Origin: Yponomeuta sedellus
Taxonomy: Eukaryota; Arthropoda; Insecta; Lepidoptera; Yponomeutidae
DNA length: 64,000 nucleotides
Assembly: GCA_934045075.1 (NCBI GenBank)
Contig: OW203738.1
Coordinates: 5,447,487 to 5,511,486, forward strand
Reading direction: 5' to 3'
Each line of letters begins with the position of its first letter. Position 1 is the first letter of the stretch. The notes under the pieces are model-generated. The model was not told the DNA's origin and searched no databases. It was given only the letters and a program-made list of their open reading frames with translations. Of the stretch, positions 11,202 to 22,136 are shown piece after piece. Made by a program: the position numbers and the translations under genes.

Positions 11202-11516
11202 ACGATAAAACTTACTCTGAACTTGTTTTATTTACTTCGATAATAAACAAACAATGATAATATAATAATCAATGCTGATCATTTGTAATTAAAATCGATA
11301 TACAATGTCGAAAAAATATCAAAAAGAATTAAAACAACAGAAAAAAAATTAAATAAAAAAAAACTTTTAACGTATGATTACTCAAATTGGACAGAAAATC
11401 GGGACTAGCGCTTCGATTATTCTTATTCTACAAAAAAATACCTTTCCAACGACGTATTACTCATTCCGATTGGTGCCAGGACCAGGTTCCATACATTTGT
11501 GCCCATCATCCTTTAC

Positions 11517-13005
11517 TCAGCGCAGATTAATTTTGACAGCCGTATTCCGGATATTCTATGGACAAGCCTGTAAGCGCCATCTATGAATTGCTTTGAGAAT
11601 TTGTTCTGAAAACGGCTCATAGGCTGAATCAGACAACTCTATTCAGTAGAGAACTAATGTGATCGCGAAAACGCGACGCGCCTTTTCCACGCCCCCGCTC
11701 CGCTTCCTTCACCTTGCTTGTGTACCTAAGCTCCCAGGCCCTTTGTGCCGACGACGCGACGCGTAGAACTTGTTAATCTAGCAACCAGTGTTATTGCGTA
11801 CTTAGTATTGTCACCGCTAGATGGCGTTGAATTAAATTATTGTTTCTCCTATTAAAGTAGTCTGTGGTGGAGGTTTTACTGGATTTTATAATGAAAAAAC
11901 TTGGAAAAAACGTAACCACGGATTGAATAAACTGATTCTTAGGAGTCCAATAGAGGAATAGTATTATTATGGTTATTATTACAAATCATATTGTAACTGT
12001 GAATACCTATTTATGAACTTGTGCTGTGAGTTTTGTAAATAAAATAAAATGTATAAAATTACTAATATGACAGAGTAAACTACTATAAAATGCGCAATAA
12101 TTTCTAAGACACGTCAATTTAAGTTTGTGTTTTGCAACTAAATCTTCTTAGTTGTTTTCGAATAGTTTTATTGAATTCGGCCTTTAATAATTGTAATAAA
12201 TTCGTGTTTTCACACTCTCTATCAAAGTTACAGTCTCTAAAAAATCATTGCCCTGTCTAGAAAAATATCCATTCTATATAGGTACGTATAAAATATGAAA
12301 CATGAAAAACATTTTTGCAATAATAACAAAAAAACATATATTAAAAGTCGTAAAACAATCTCTAATTAACGGTTTTCAGAAATTGCATTTTTTTTGTAAC
12401 CTTGTAAAATATCGCTGAATTTTCTGCGGCAAAGCCGCGGGAATATAATAAATGGAAGGGAATGCAATTTAAATAGGCTAACCTGTTGAGCACTGGTCTT
12501 CTCTTAGCCGAGGTGATTAATCCCAGAGATTTTGGGCTTAATCACCACGCGTGCCCACAACGCAATGTGGATTTTAAGCGCAGAGGTATGTCAACATCTC
12601 GGTCTCATAGGTTTCCTTACAAAGTTTTCCTACTTCAGCTTTTAGTTCTTATAATAGCTAGCCGTGTACTCACAAATGCCTTACCTTAGAATATAAATTC
12701 ATTGGTATATGCGTCGGGGTTTGAACCCACGATCTCCGGTATGTGAGAGAAGCTACCATCGCATTTGAAGTCCATCCGCGAAATAACTAGTTAAAGCTAA
12801 AATGTCTGCCATCCTATTTCCCAAGCGTAGAATCGCGGCGAAATCTAACTCAAATCAACGGCCATCCTAACACGCCACCCTCATCTCAATTTCATACATC
12901 AAAACACCATCTAGAGAAGCAAACCATGCGAACTCACTCACATCCATAAACAATACGGTGTCACTGTTTGACTAACTGCAGAAGGTTCACTCTATCTCTA
13001 AAAAA
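11517..13005. other. Intergenic; SINE fragments, no gene
   Basis: I see no gene. About 12480-12560 is an antisense family A SINE tail ('gattttgggcttaatcacca', 'cacgcgtgcccac'). 12700-12770 is an antisense tRNA-like head with B box 'gtttgaaccc'. AT-rich unique sequence fills the rest. Confidence 0.45.
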
Positions 13006-13008
13006 TAT

Positions 13009-13774
13009 TAGGGGTTAAAGTATGAAATTGCCGTTTTATTGCAATAGGTTCTTTGAATTGACATAGAATCTTCATGGTTTGAGGTTTTCGAATGAAACTT
13101 TTTTTCAAATGGTTTCTATGATGTTCTTTTTTTAAAAAACGTGAAACATTTGAATATCGACTTTCAATTGTTTTTGTTATTCAATTTAGACAAGAAAGAT
13201 AAATACGCGTTTCTTTCTGCAGATCAGTCAAATCATGAGGCACCCATTTTTCGTATATTTTTATTTTATTGATTTGACGTAAGTGAGTCAATATTGTGGG
13301 TAAGGTAACGTTAAACCATGCCGCTAATTCCTGGGTAGTTTGACTAGGAGCGGCTTCCACTATCTCTCTTAATTCATCGTTATTCACCTGTGTGGGCGGT
13401 CTTCCTCGTGGCTCGTTCTTTAAGTCGAAATTTCCATCACGAAAGCGTTTAAACCAAAATCGCACGGTGCGTTCATTAGACGACCCCTCTCCAAACGCAG
13501 CATTGATATTGCGGGCTGTTTTTGCCGCGTTAGTTCCGCGTCGGAACTCGTATTCAAAAATCACTCGAATTTTCGCAGTATCCATCTTTCTTGTCTAAAT
13601 TGAATAACAAAAACTATTGAAAGTCGATATTCAAATGTTTCACATTTTTTAAAAAAAGAACATCATAGAAACCATTTGAAAAAAGTTTCATTCGAAAACC
13701 TCAAACCATGAAGATTCTATGTCAATTCAAAGAACCTATTGCAATAAAACGGCAATTTCATACTTTAACCCCTA
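13009..13774 (-). mobile_element. Mariner element turned into a fold-back (two inverted 5' ends)
   Basis: Two arms of about 180 bp face each other. The left starts 'ggggttaaagtatgaaattg' at 13011; the right ends with the complementary 'caatttcatactttaacccc' at 13772. TA flanks both sides (13009-13010 and 13773-13774). Both arms end at the 'gacaagaaag' that precedes the transposase ATG, so the left arm is an inverted copy of the 5' end and the original 3' half is gone. The arms are nearly identical, so the rearrangement looks recent. Confidence 0.85.
13181..13585 (-). pseudogene. Mariner transposase, N-terminal third only
   Basis: The frame starts at the ATG at 13585 and gives 134 residues, against about 345 for complete mariner transposases. 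It shows the N-terminal paired helix-turn-helix region (RTVRFWFKRFRDG) and the linker motif WVPHDLTDLQKETR. It then runs into the inverted copy of the 5' UTR, which supplies the last few residues and the stop. The whole catalytic D,D34D domain is missing, so it cannot transpose, though the DNA-binding part is intact. Confidence 0.85.
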
Positions 13775-14347
13775 TTACAATTGGTTAACAATGCACTGTA
13801 ACATATTTTAAACTTTCACGACTTGTACTCATAGTTAGAACGAGACGTGGGATCCGGTCATCAAGAAGTGTTCGAGTGGAAAAAAGTCGCATGGCTTATC
13901 GTCTGACATTGTCAGTGTAGTGTGTCGCAACCCTAATAGTGCCTTGTGATGGCTGATTGAGGGTAGTCTGAAACCTCATCAGCCGAAGATGCGAACGGGT
14001 GCCAGCCATCAGTCTTCTCGTGACCACGATAACTGTAACGTCGTCGAAACGTCGAGGTAAAATACGAGTAGCAATAAATTACTACGCGATTAAGCCCCGA
14101 AAATATTCTATGTATTCAAGTTGCGAAAGTAAATGTACTGTAAGTTTAGTGAGGGCCTGGAAATTTTTCACACAAGATTCTGTTCCAAATTGTCTTTGTA
14201 AGTAGCGTACTTAACAATCGAAATATTTTATTTTTATTATACCGGCTCCTATGATATAAGTACAAGGTAAAACAATATAGCAATCGTTTCCCCTACTGCC
14301 ACGATTCAGTCTCGACCTTTTGTGGTAGTCACTGTGTAACCATAAAC
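13775..14347. other. Intergenic; probable LINE 3' debris
   Basis: The segment near 14010-14110 ('cgtgaccacgataactgtaa', 'gtcgaaacgtcgaggtaaa') is of a kind I know as dispersed in Lepidoptera, probably a retrotransposon 3' end. Nothing else is recognisable. Confidence 0.35.
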
Positions 14348-14356
14348 ATTGTACAT

Positions 14357-15192
14357 ATCGCTGTACCCACATGATTATATTCTTTTTATTGCACTAACCC
14401 GTGCTAAGGACTATTATCTTATAAAACTTTAGCAAGCGGAGCAACTCACGACGAAAACGCAAAATGGCGTCTGACCTAGCAAGCTCATGTGGTTTCGATG
14501 ATAATTCAATTTTTTTCCACGTCACGTCATTTGATTGGTTGGCAAAAGTAATCCTTACTAACCATTGGCCAATAATACAACAGATATTGTCCATAGAGAA
14601 TGCACAGAGCATAGATAAAAAGAGTCCAATCTGAGCGTTGCATAGTGTACATACGTCTGTACACTAAGCGCTTGGGGGATTGCGCGCGGCCGGGCTGATT
14701 AGTGTACACACGTATGTACACTAAACGCGAGAAGGGTTAAAAAAAACCTATTTAGAGCCGGTGCCGGTGATGCCGGTGAGTCGCCCATTGGCTACGTTGG
14801 AAAGAGTGCTGGCACGGATAGCCAGAGGTCGCGGGTTCGAATCCCGGCATGGGTGGCATTTTTAGCCTCTAAATAGGTTTTTTTAAAATTGTCCTTGGCA
14901 CGGGTTGGTGCAATAAAAAGAATATAATCATGTGGGTACAGCGATATCATTCCGATGTATAAACCTAACTGCAAAGTAGGTACTCGGGGCTGCAAGTGAT
15001 GCAAATTACTTCAGCCAGATGTCGCTGCCTGTACATAATACAGAGAATGTTGTAAAGATGTTCGAAATTTCACTGATGCCGTTGAGTCGCCCATTGGCTA
15101 CGTTGGAAAGAGTGCTAGCACGGATAGCCAGAGGTCGCGGGTTCGAATCCCGGCATGGGTGGAATTTTAAGCCTCTAAACAGTTTTTTTTAA
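14357..15192 (+). repeat. SINE family C, long compound copy with 9-bp target duplication
   Basis: 'attgtacat' flanks the unit at 14348-14356 and 15193-15201. The outer arms are longer than in other copies: 'cgctgtacccacatgattat' plus 'tgcactaacccgtgctaagg' at the left is mirrored at about 14890-14945. Two tRNA-like heads lie at about 14780-14848 and 15087-15155, both with B box 'gggttcgaatcccgg'. The A box is altered ('tggctacgttgg'). Between arm and first head is about 320 bp not seen in other copies, including two palindromes. Confidence 0.7.
14644..14722. repeat. Twin 22-bp palindromes around a CpG-rich core
   Basis: 'agtgtacatacgtctgtaca' (14644-14665) and 'agtgtacacacgtatgtaca' (14701-14722) are two near-copies of one inverted repeat, each followed by 'ct'. 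They flank 'gggggattgcgcgcggccgg'. They resemble paired binding sites or arms of a small insertion. Confidence 0.6.
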
Positions 15193-15201
15193 ATTGTACA
15201 T

Positions 15202-15360
15202 GTATATTTTTTGCTTATTTTTATTTATAGGATCTTTCCTAATATGGACTCCAGCCTCTCACATAGGAATAAGTCCTTATTACTCAAATTGAATTGTATA
15301 TATTTCGTGTTTAAATACCTCTGTGAGAAGGAAATAAATAAATTACTTACTTGCTTACTA
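15202..15360 (+). repeat. LINE 3' end with TTAC-type tail
   Basis: The text 'ggaataagtccttattactc ... ctgtgagaaggaaataaata' ends in 'aattacttacttgcttacta'. The same kind of ending (an AATAAA-like signal then TTAC units) closes the LINE at 31195-32963. Confidence 0.55.
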
Positions 15361-15559
15361 TCTTAGGGTGTCTTTAGCGTGGGACATGAATATATTTATA
15401 TCTAAGGTGTATAATATGCGAATATATCGCACCCCCAGATCAAGACTGCACTAAGTCGAAAAATCCCAAAATCGACTTTTTAATACAGTTCGATCGGCAA
15501 TATTTTTTCGCGTATACCACAAAGACAGCCATATCAATATTCTCAAAACTAGCCAACAG

Positions 15560-15612
15560 ACCCACACCTTAGATATAAGGACATATTATGTCCTTATATC
15601 TAAGGTGTGGGT
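15560..15612. repeat. 53-bp perfect palindrome
   Basis: Arms of 26 bp, 'acccacaccttagatataag' plus 'gacata' and the exact reverse complement, surround a single central T at 15586. About 170 bp upstream 'tatatctaaggtgtataata' repeats part of the arm. Confidence 0.9.
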
Positions 15613-15904
15613 AACACAGGAAGGACTAGAAGGCGCGTTGGAGATGCGATGGGTTGTACAATTCTTATCTGTGTCGTCTAACGTCCCATCGTTTCAGTAC
15701 ATTATGTATTATTAAGTATTTATAGTAGTATTAGTGCACTAAATAAAAATTGTATGAATCGAACTTAATGTTAACAGCATTAATTTCCAGTTAACCTTGG
15801 TGTTGCTGAACTAGAAATATACCTATAAAGTAGTGATGTACATTTAACAATAATGTATATTACTTCCAAACCACTGTGTTTATTTTAAAACTGTAGAAAT
15901 AAAA

Positions 15905-16080
15905 CTGATTAGAATAAACGGTCTTCAGCTTGCCACATCCAGCATCTGCCGACAGTTTTTCGCAGATCGTCATCCCACGTGGTTGGAGGGCGTCCTACAC
16001 TACAGGGCGCTATGGCGCTCATTAGGGGAGGGTTATTTCCAGCAGTGGACTACATAATATAGCCTGAAGAAGGAGAAGAA
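15905..16080 (-). repeat. RTE-like LINE C-terminal fragment
   Basis: The antisense text 'gacagtttttcgcagatcgt', 'cacgtggttggagggcgtcc' and 'gcagtggactacataatata' matches the LINE remnant at 43655-43860, including the 'ccagcagtggac' ending. It is too short and broken for a frame. Confidence 0.6.
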
Positions 16081-16540
16081 TAAACAGGAAAAAGAGATGA
16101 TTTGCAAGTATGTAGAAAATGACAGTAGGTGATAGTGTAGTAACATAAGTCCACAGCAATAATCAAAAAAGGTTTTGTTCAATGTAGCACAAAAAATGCG
16201 ACTTAGTGAATGTTACAAGTTGAAAAAACTAGGTATCCGAATCAAAATCTAGACAATGTTCGAGAAAATATAGAGAAGAAACTCTAAACTTTAAACGTTG
16301 TCTACAGAGTAAATGAACTTGCTTTGCATTCTGTTTTAGTCTACGGCCATCTTACAAAACAATAGTGGCATCTACATTAAAACATGCTTAAGTTATGAAA
16401 CTGATACTTACTCCAAGACGTGTTTTTGGGTAAGTGCAGATGTTAAATCACTGTATAATGTTACGGCGATTTGTGTAAGTACCCGGAACATTTTGGAAAT
16501 AGTGTAGATGTGTGCAATTAGGTAGCAAAACTATGTCAAG
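16081..16540. other. AT-rich intergenic stretch, nothing recognised
   Basis: There is no coding frame, repeat family or strong dyad that I can identify here. Confidence 0.35.
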
Positions 16541-16544
16541 ATCA

Positions 16545-16960
16545 TCATCATCATCAGGCCGGTAAACCCCACTGCTGGGTATAGGCCTCATTTGCACGGC
16601 AACCAGCACGTTCTCGCGCTAGTCTCATCCACTGTTTGCCGGCTACTTTACACAGGTCATCTGACCATCTGGCTGCTGGTCTGCCCACCGACCGTTCCCC
16701 CTCCCACGGCCGCCACTATGTCACTGCCTTCGTCCATCTGCCACCATTCCGCCTGGCCAAGTGCCCCGCCCACTTCCACTTCAGAGTCGCAATCCGTTTG
16801 CCGATATCTACCACCTTTGTTCGGCGTCTGATTTCGACATTCGGGATCCGTTACGGAAGTCTGATTTCTAGCATAGATCTTTCCATTGCTCTCTGTGCGA
16901 CTTTGACTTTGTGCACTGCGTCCTTAGTCAGAGTCCATGTTTCGGAACCATACGTGAACC
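16545..16960 (-). pseudogene. RTE-like LINE reverse transcriptase C-terminus, broken
   Basis: Translating the minus strand gives TYGSETWTLTKDAVHKVKVA, then the GKRIATLKWKWAGHLARR block and GRPAARWSDDL, with at least two internal stops. This order (YGSE, then the WAGH block, then GRP..RW.DDL) is the conserved region after the reverse transcriptase domain in RTE-clade non-LTR elements. The 3' end is a short GAT tail at about 16540-16556. The copy is 5'-truncated and probably interrupted by the MITE at 16963. Confidence 0.8.
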
Positions 16961-16962
16961 AT

Positions 16963-17222
16963 ATCGCACCCTCAGAACGAAAGAGGCCTAAGTCTAAAAA
17001 TAGTTTAAATACTCAAAAAAATCTCAAAAAATTGAGTACCTAACAATCATAGAGAGACATAAAAAGGTATGCTCTATCCGATGAATAGTAAAACAAAGGC
17101 ACTTATTGTAAGAAAAGAGCATAGCGAATCTTCCGTCCACGGCATACCTTTTTATGACTCTATGATTGTAACTCAATTTCACTATTTTTTTACTTAGGCC
17201 TCTTTCGTTCTGAGGGTGCGAT
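16963..17222. mobile_element. MITE with 31-bp perfect inverted ends
   Basis: The left end 'atcgcaccctcagaacgaaa' plus 'gaggcctaagt' is mirrored exactly at about 17192-17222. Inner sequence also folds: 'caatcatagag...aaaaaggtatgc' against 'gcatacctttttatgactctatgattg'. TA or AT lies at both edges. No coding capacity. A solo left-end-like sequence 'atatcgcacccccag' occurs at about 15424. Confidence 0.8.
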
Positions 17223-17259
17223 ATGTCAAGGTACGGTTAAAAAATGCGACAAGTATTGT

Positions 17260-17475
17260 TTCCGGTAGCGGTATCCTAGTGGGTAGAACAATGTACTCGG
17301 AAACGAGAGCCCCAGGTTCGATTTCCAGTGCGGGCATGAACTAGTGACTTTGTATTCTAAGTTATGTACATTGGTGAAGTTGCAGTAGCATACCACTCAG
17401 TGAACAGTGTAAGAAAACATCGTGAGGAAACCTGAGTGTCGGAGGTATTCTAATACGTCAGCGCTTGAAATTGTA
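17260..17475 (+). repeat. SINE family A with tRNA-like head
   Basis: The head at about 17268-17330 has A box-like 'agtgggtagaaca' and B box 'aggttcgatttcc'. The body follows with 'gcataccactcagtgaacag' and 'gaggaaacctgagtgtcgga'. A detached tail ('tctgcagtgggcacgggtag', 'aagcccatactctctgtctc') resumes at about 17700-17820 after AT-rich sequence that includes a TAAG tail, so another retroelement end probably interrupts it. Confidence 0.7.
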
Positions 17476-17909
17476 ACTATGTCGTCATAAAAAAACATGG
17501 TTGTAGTGCAATCGTTTATTCTCTAAGGTATAAATAGCATCTTGTTGTTTCCACATTTTACTTAACTTTAAAGGCGACTGCAATCTAATAAATTAAATAC
17601 AATTAATTTAGATGCCAGTTTATATATTTATTATTTTGTGTAAAAGCTGTAACTGTTATAAATCATGTTATATAATAAAGAATTTTAAAAAGTAAGTAAG
17701 TAAGCTTGTAATTGTCAATCTGCAGTGGGCACGGGTAGTTATTAAGCCCATACTCTCTGTCTCTCTGAGAGACGGTCTATGCCCTGCGATGGGAGCTTTA
17801 TAGGCTACATAAAAATCTTGATTAGTAATTGCATTAATGGTAGTTACTTATTATACTCTAACTAATCGAAATCAGCTTGCATTCAGCTCTTTAAGCCCTG
17901 AATTCGTTA

Positions 17910-18270
17910 TCAACCCTTGTATGTCCCCACTGCTGGGGCACGGGTCTCTTCCTGCATCGTAGGAAAGATAGGCCACACTCCACTACGGGGGCCAAGTCCG
18001 GGTTGGTGGAGGATTGTAAGACAGTGGCGGGCCTTACTGTCAGAAGTTATCAAGCCGCCCATGCGTGGCTTAACGACTGCTATTATATGACAGCCGGCAC
18101 CAACGGCTTAGCGTGCCTTTCAAAGCACTGATGCGCTTGGAAAAATGCCACTAGCGGTAGTCACGGGACGCTCACCCATTCTGTACCTGACCGCGCCTGT
18201 TGTTGCTTAACCATGTGATTGATTCCAATCACTCGGTTCGCCTGGGCCACGAGCGCTTCTAGCCTGAATT
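17910..18270 (-). repeat. 5S rRNA/tRNA-chimeric SINE, near full length
   Basis: Read on the minus strand it starts with 'gcgctcgtggcccaggcgaa', passes the 5S-like core ('ggttaagcaacaacaggcgc', 'ggtcaggtacagaatgggtg', 'agcgtcccgtgac'), then the body 'cgctaagccgttggtgccgg', and ends in 'cccagcagtggggacataca'. The reading order equals that of the plus-strand copies at 38685 and 45595. Confidence 0.8.
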
Positions 18271-18594
18271 GCCACATGCAAAGTAATATTCCCGCTAACA
18301 CTGTAAGTGAATTAGACAAATCAATATTCGATCTTACGGTCTGCAAATCCTCCGTCCCAGACGTTTAGTCGCACTCGGGCGGGAATATGATAAAACCCTT
18401 CATTGAACATTAATGCCTCCTGGATACGTATGAATATTTCAAATGTGCCCCGATGCGCGCGATAATATGTTGGAATATTTGTTCTTGTGAGTACGGTTAG
18501 CAAAGGAGAAGAAGAAGAAACAATTTACATAAACATTTTTAACCATGTTATATTCTTGTAGGTAATGTTTAAAATCTTAAAATACAGAGAGGAG

Positions 18595-18900
18595 AAAAAA
18601 AAATACTAACATATGTTAGGGTGTGTCCCTGTTGCTGTCAATAGGCAGCTGGCGTCTGCTGCCCAAAGTGCTTTTCAATCAGTGCCTGTTTGTCTCCCGA
18701 ATATGCTAGGGTACATAACATATTCGGGACACATATATAAATAAATTAATAAATGATATAAATAATTAATGTATAAAAAAAAGCAGTTTCTAATCTTCTT
18801 CTTTCTCGAATTAATTTTCCCGTGGGCTAGGCTGACTAAGGATTTGTGATGAATAGAGTGTCCTTGTCCTGACACAAGGACACTCCATTCATCATAAATG
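18595..18900. repeat. Two hairpins in AT-rich sequence
   Basis: 'cccgaatatgctagg...acataacatattcggg' (about 18695-18730) and 'gatgaatagagtgtccttgt' against 'acaaggacactccattcatc' (about 18848-18896) are clear dyads. They may be the remains of one insertion sequence. No gene is present. Confidence 0.6.
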
Positions 18901-18954
18901 CCTTTTATTGCCTATGAATACGTCACAAGTGTCCCGATGAGAGCTGCAACTTTG

Positions 18955-19030
18955 AGATAGATAGATTAGAGAACACTTTATTGTATATAAAAATGGAAAT
19001 CACACAGATATTTCTTAACCTAAGAGTACA
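18955..19030 (-). repeat. LINE 3' end with ATCT tail (antisense)
   Basis: 'atagatagattagagaacac' followed by 'tttattgta' is the reverse of the ending '...caataaagtgttctctatct' found on the plus strand at 44500-44580 and 49540-49660. One retroposon family with an AATAAA-like signal and ATCT repeats left many short 3' ends in this window. Confidence 0.6.
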
Positions 19031-20330
19031 TTTGTTCTCGTGACATTTTCAGTAATTTTTTGTCGAACAAAAGTAGCGCAAATAAAAGGCCGCCTTTTTT
19101 GCTGACAGTAGAGTCTCGAGAGACATCGTGTCTCGGCCGCATGATAAGAAGTGCACACAGAGACTCCTTCCTGCAGATCTCTGGAGGGCGCTGGGTTCTT
19201 ATTCTGCCGCTAGACTTATTTGCTCGGCCTGATTTAAGCTTCCACTGTGCTGAGATCCCGTATGGCTGCATGCTGCGGCAATTGGGGATGCAAAGTTTTT
19301 GTAATAGCTGACTTTTAATCCTAATCAAATCAACAAATCAGCGCTGAGGACTCACTCCCTATTATGACGTCACACAAAAGTTAAGTGGAGGGCATTGATA
19401 TCTTCTATAATATAAAAATAAGTCGCTGAATGTGTTGGTAAGCGCAAATCTCGACAGCAGCTGAACCGATTTCGCTTATTCATTTTTTGGAATATTCCTT
19501 GTAGTACGAGGATTCATATAAATTTTATTAAAATTCTTATTAAAATTCATATAAATTTTAATAAGCTCGATTTCTAAAATATGTAACACAAACTCGTAAC
19601 ATAGACCCAGGGCATAGTAAAGTGGTTATTGGCTAGTGGTTATAGCACATCATTGGTTATTGGAGAAGTGAATTATTAAATAATAAAAGTGTAAGTCTTA
19701 CCCACAGTTTCTCGTATACCAAAAATCTGTTAAACTACCGTTTTTTTACTCTCTTTATATTCCTCTGATTTATTTATACAGAAACCCTATTTAAAGAGAT
19801 TTTCGACTAAAGAGATTGCCATAAAGTTACACTGTGGTGTCAAAAAGTGACACGGTGGCATGAATAAAGGCAAACTAGTGTTGATGATTTTGTTTTTGTA
19901 AAGTGTCTGTTAATTAGCCGACTGTACGAGAAACCGGGGCTTCGAAAGTGTAACACTAGTTTATGATTTGGGAATTTTCGGTAATAACTAATTATATATG
20001 TACATACCGTCTCTCTATAAATGTTAAAAAAATACTTTATACAGATTTTTTTCCTTCTCTCAAAGGCTTAATTGCCACGCGTACTTTAGAATAATATTTT
20101 AAAATAACAGGTACCTAGTACTCGTATATTGGCGTTCTTTAGGGGAGTGCTATGTCCAGCAGTGGACTAGTATAGCCTGACGACGACTTTTGCATACAAA
20201 ACGTACTATGAAAACGAGTTGATTTTTTCTATTAGTGGCTCTAGTTATCACGAGGAAGCGCCTTAATGCTATTTTTGGTCCTAGGATTTTTTGCCTTAAG
20301 TTCATGGCCCACCACTGTCAAAGCCGCACT
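19031..20330. other. Intergenic; one dispersed repeat, no gene
   Basis: A minus-strand copy of the 'gcgcaaatctcga...agctgaaccgatttcgctta' repeat lies at 19390-19560, and a LINE scrap ('ggggagtgctatgtccagca') at 20140-20185. A frame over 19020-19328 can be read on both strands but shows no domain. Confidence 0.4.
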
Positions 20331-20334
20331 TAAA

Positions 20335-20580
20335 CAATCTTAGCGTGCTTCGCAAGGCACGTTAAGCCGTTGGTGCCGCCTGTCATATAATGGCAGTCGT
20401 TAAGCCATGTCAGAGGCCTTATGGGCGGCTTGATAACTTCTGACAGTAAGGCCCGCCGCTGTCTTACAATCCTCCACCAACCCGGACTTGGCCCCCGTGG
20501 TGGAGTATGGCCTAACCTTCCTGCAACGCAGGAAGAGGCCCGTGCCCCAGCAGTGGGGACATACAAGGGTTGATGACGAA
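20335..20580 (+). repeat. 5S/tRNA-chimeric SINE, body only
   Basis: It carries 'caaggcacgttaagccgttg', 'gacagtaaggcccgccgctg', 'ttggcccccgtggtggagta' and 'cagcagtggggacatacaag'. The 5S-like head is absent. The 3' end reads 'gggttgat'. Confidence 0.8.
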
Positions 20581-20599
20581 TAAAAATGTGTAGACAGAC

Positions 20600-22080
20600 A
20601 GACAGCGATGGAAGCATAATATTGATCAATATTTGGTTTATTTGAGGTATTTTCAGCGTTCAATTACATCGCTCAGTCGACAGAGGGCAATGATCTTCAC
20701 AAATTTGGATGAATCAGTAATGATCGACTAGTTATGTTCAAATTATCTGCCCTTCTTCTAGGTCTGATTTGCGCACGTGTATTTATATAATTTTACTGGG
20801 ACTGACTGGTAAATAATCTTAGACTTGAGATTCAGGCACTTGTAGTTGGGCCATTATACGTGGCTAGCGCTGAGGTATGTTGACACTTCAGACACATGAG
20901 TTTCTTCAGAGTGCTTAGTGCGAGTTTTTTTAACTTCTCGATCGCGTTAACGTAAACTCATATTTCGATGGCATCGAGGAAGCGCCACCTAGCGACAAGT
21001 AAGGAAATTAAAATTGCTGAGTGCGAGTTGTAATGGTTCACGTTGAGAAGTGAACACGTTTACCAGCCAAAACACGAATAAACGCGAGTGCGAGTTGTAC
21101 TGTGACAGCGTTTTGCCAGTTCGAACGGTTAACTTACTCATACACACTACTCAATGCTCGATTAACGCGGTAGTAAAGTTATTCGATTGGATCTGTCAAA
21201 CTCGCACTAAGCACTCAGGATGTTTCCCTTCACAATTAGCAAGTAGTAGTTGGTTAGACCTGAGATTTCCGCATGTAGCCTCATAGTTGGACAATTCATT
21301 GTACGTAGCATGTTGTTAACACTGCAGATATTGGGGTTTTCTCGACGTTTTCTTTCACCATTAGAGAGTGGTATTATTACTCTAACTTTACAAATGTAAA
21401 TAATATTAAAAAAAAGGTCAAAGGGTAGCAAGGCGCCTCCATCAAATGTAGCGCTGCACTTATTAAAACTCTAGATTTACCAGGAATACTTTCTTTTCAT
21501 TATCTTTTTTATAACGAAAATCAAACCTAGCTGAGAGTCCCAACACGCCTGACATATTTATTTTATTTATTTATTTCTTATCTATGGGAAACCAACAGCT
21601 GATAAACAATATATGAAACTTATAAACTAATTAGTGAGCCATTTACAGGTTTTCACCTATAGCAACAGACTGCTAGATTTCTGCAAGGAAACAACAATAG
21701 CAACACAATAGGTACATTAAGCATGCACTGCAATATATTACATGGAAATAGGTAACCATGATTATCAGTTTTTATTTTTTATTTTACATGGCATGAATTA
21801 AGTATTTAGTTGTTAAAGAATTTGTCATTAAAGTGTTGCCTGACCAACTTTGCATTGCAGTTGAATAAATCAATGTCAATTTCGCTTGCTAGTTTGTTCA
21901 TATACATAAAAAAACGTGGCGATATTCTTCAAATAATTTAAACTCTGCCTAGACCGCTACGCCGGCCAGTTACTTTAAAGAAGTATCGTTACAGTACACG
22001 CCATAATTCGAACCCACGACGTCCCGATTGAGAATCCGGCATTCTACAACATTGCTACCACCGCTCTTAAATAAAACACA
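20600..22080. other. Intergenic; no gene recognised
   Basis: Mostly unique AT-rich sequence. Around 20910-21210 the phrase 'gagtgcgagttgtaatggttc' and 'gagtgcgagttgtactgtgac' forms a short direct duplication. An antisense tRNA-like SINE head ('aattcgaacccacgacgtcc') lies at 21990-22070. Confidence 0.4.
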
Positions 22081-22136
22081 TGTTGTCACATTTGCAAGTT
22101 AGTCTGAGGAACAGGCCTTCTCTCAGGGGGAGAGTA

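Larger units (their letters stand above)
8087..11512 (+). mobile_element. DDE DNA transposon with 12-bp perfect ends and TTAA-like target
   Basis: The left end reads 'aggatgatgggc' from 8087. The right end, on the other strand, reads the same 12 bases inward from 11512. Further in, both ends share 'ccaatc', 'atgagt' and 'gtcgttgga' in the same order, with indels, so the termini are related over about 65-75 bp. Flanks are TTAA (8083-8086) and TTAC (11513-11516), suggesting a TTAA target with one change. The 3.4-kb element holds one spliced transposase gene. A TTAA target recalls Kolobok or piggyBac, whereas the protein core recalls PIF/Harbinger-IS5 DDE proteins, so the superfamily is unsettled. 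Confidence 0.75.

Noticed and set aside
16636..17043. Plus-strand frame of 135 codons
   Set aside because: It is antisense to the minus-strand LINE C-terminus and runs into a MITE.
19020..19328. Overlapping frames on both strands
   Set aside because: Neither shows a domain, compositional bias or splice context.
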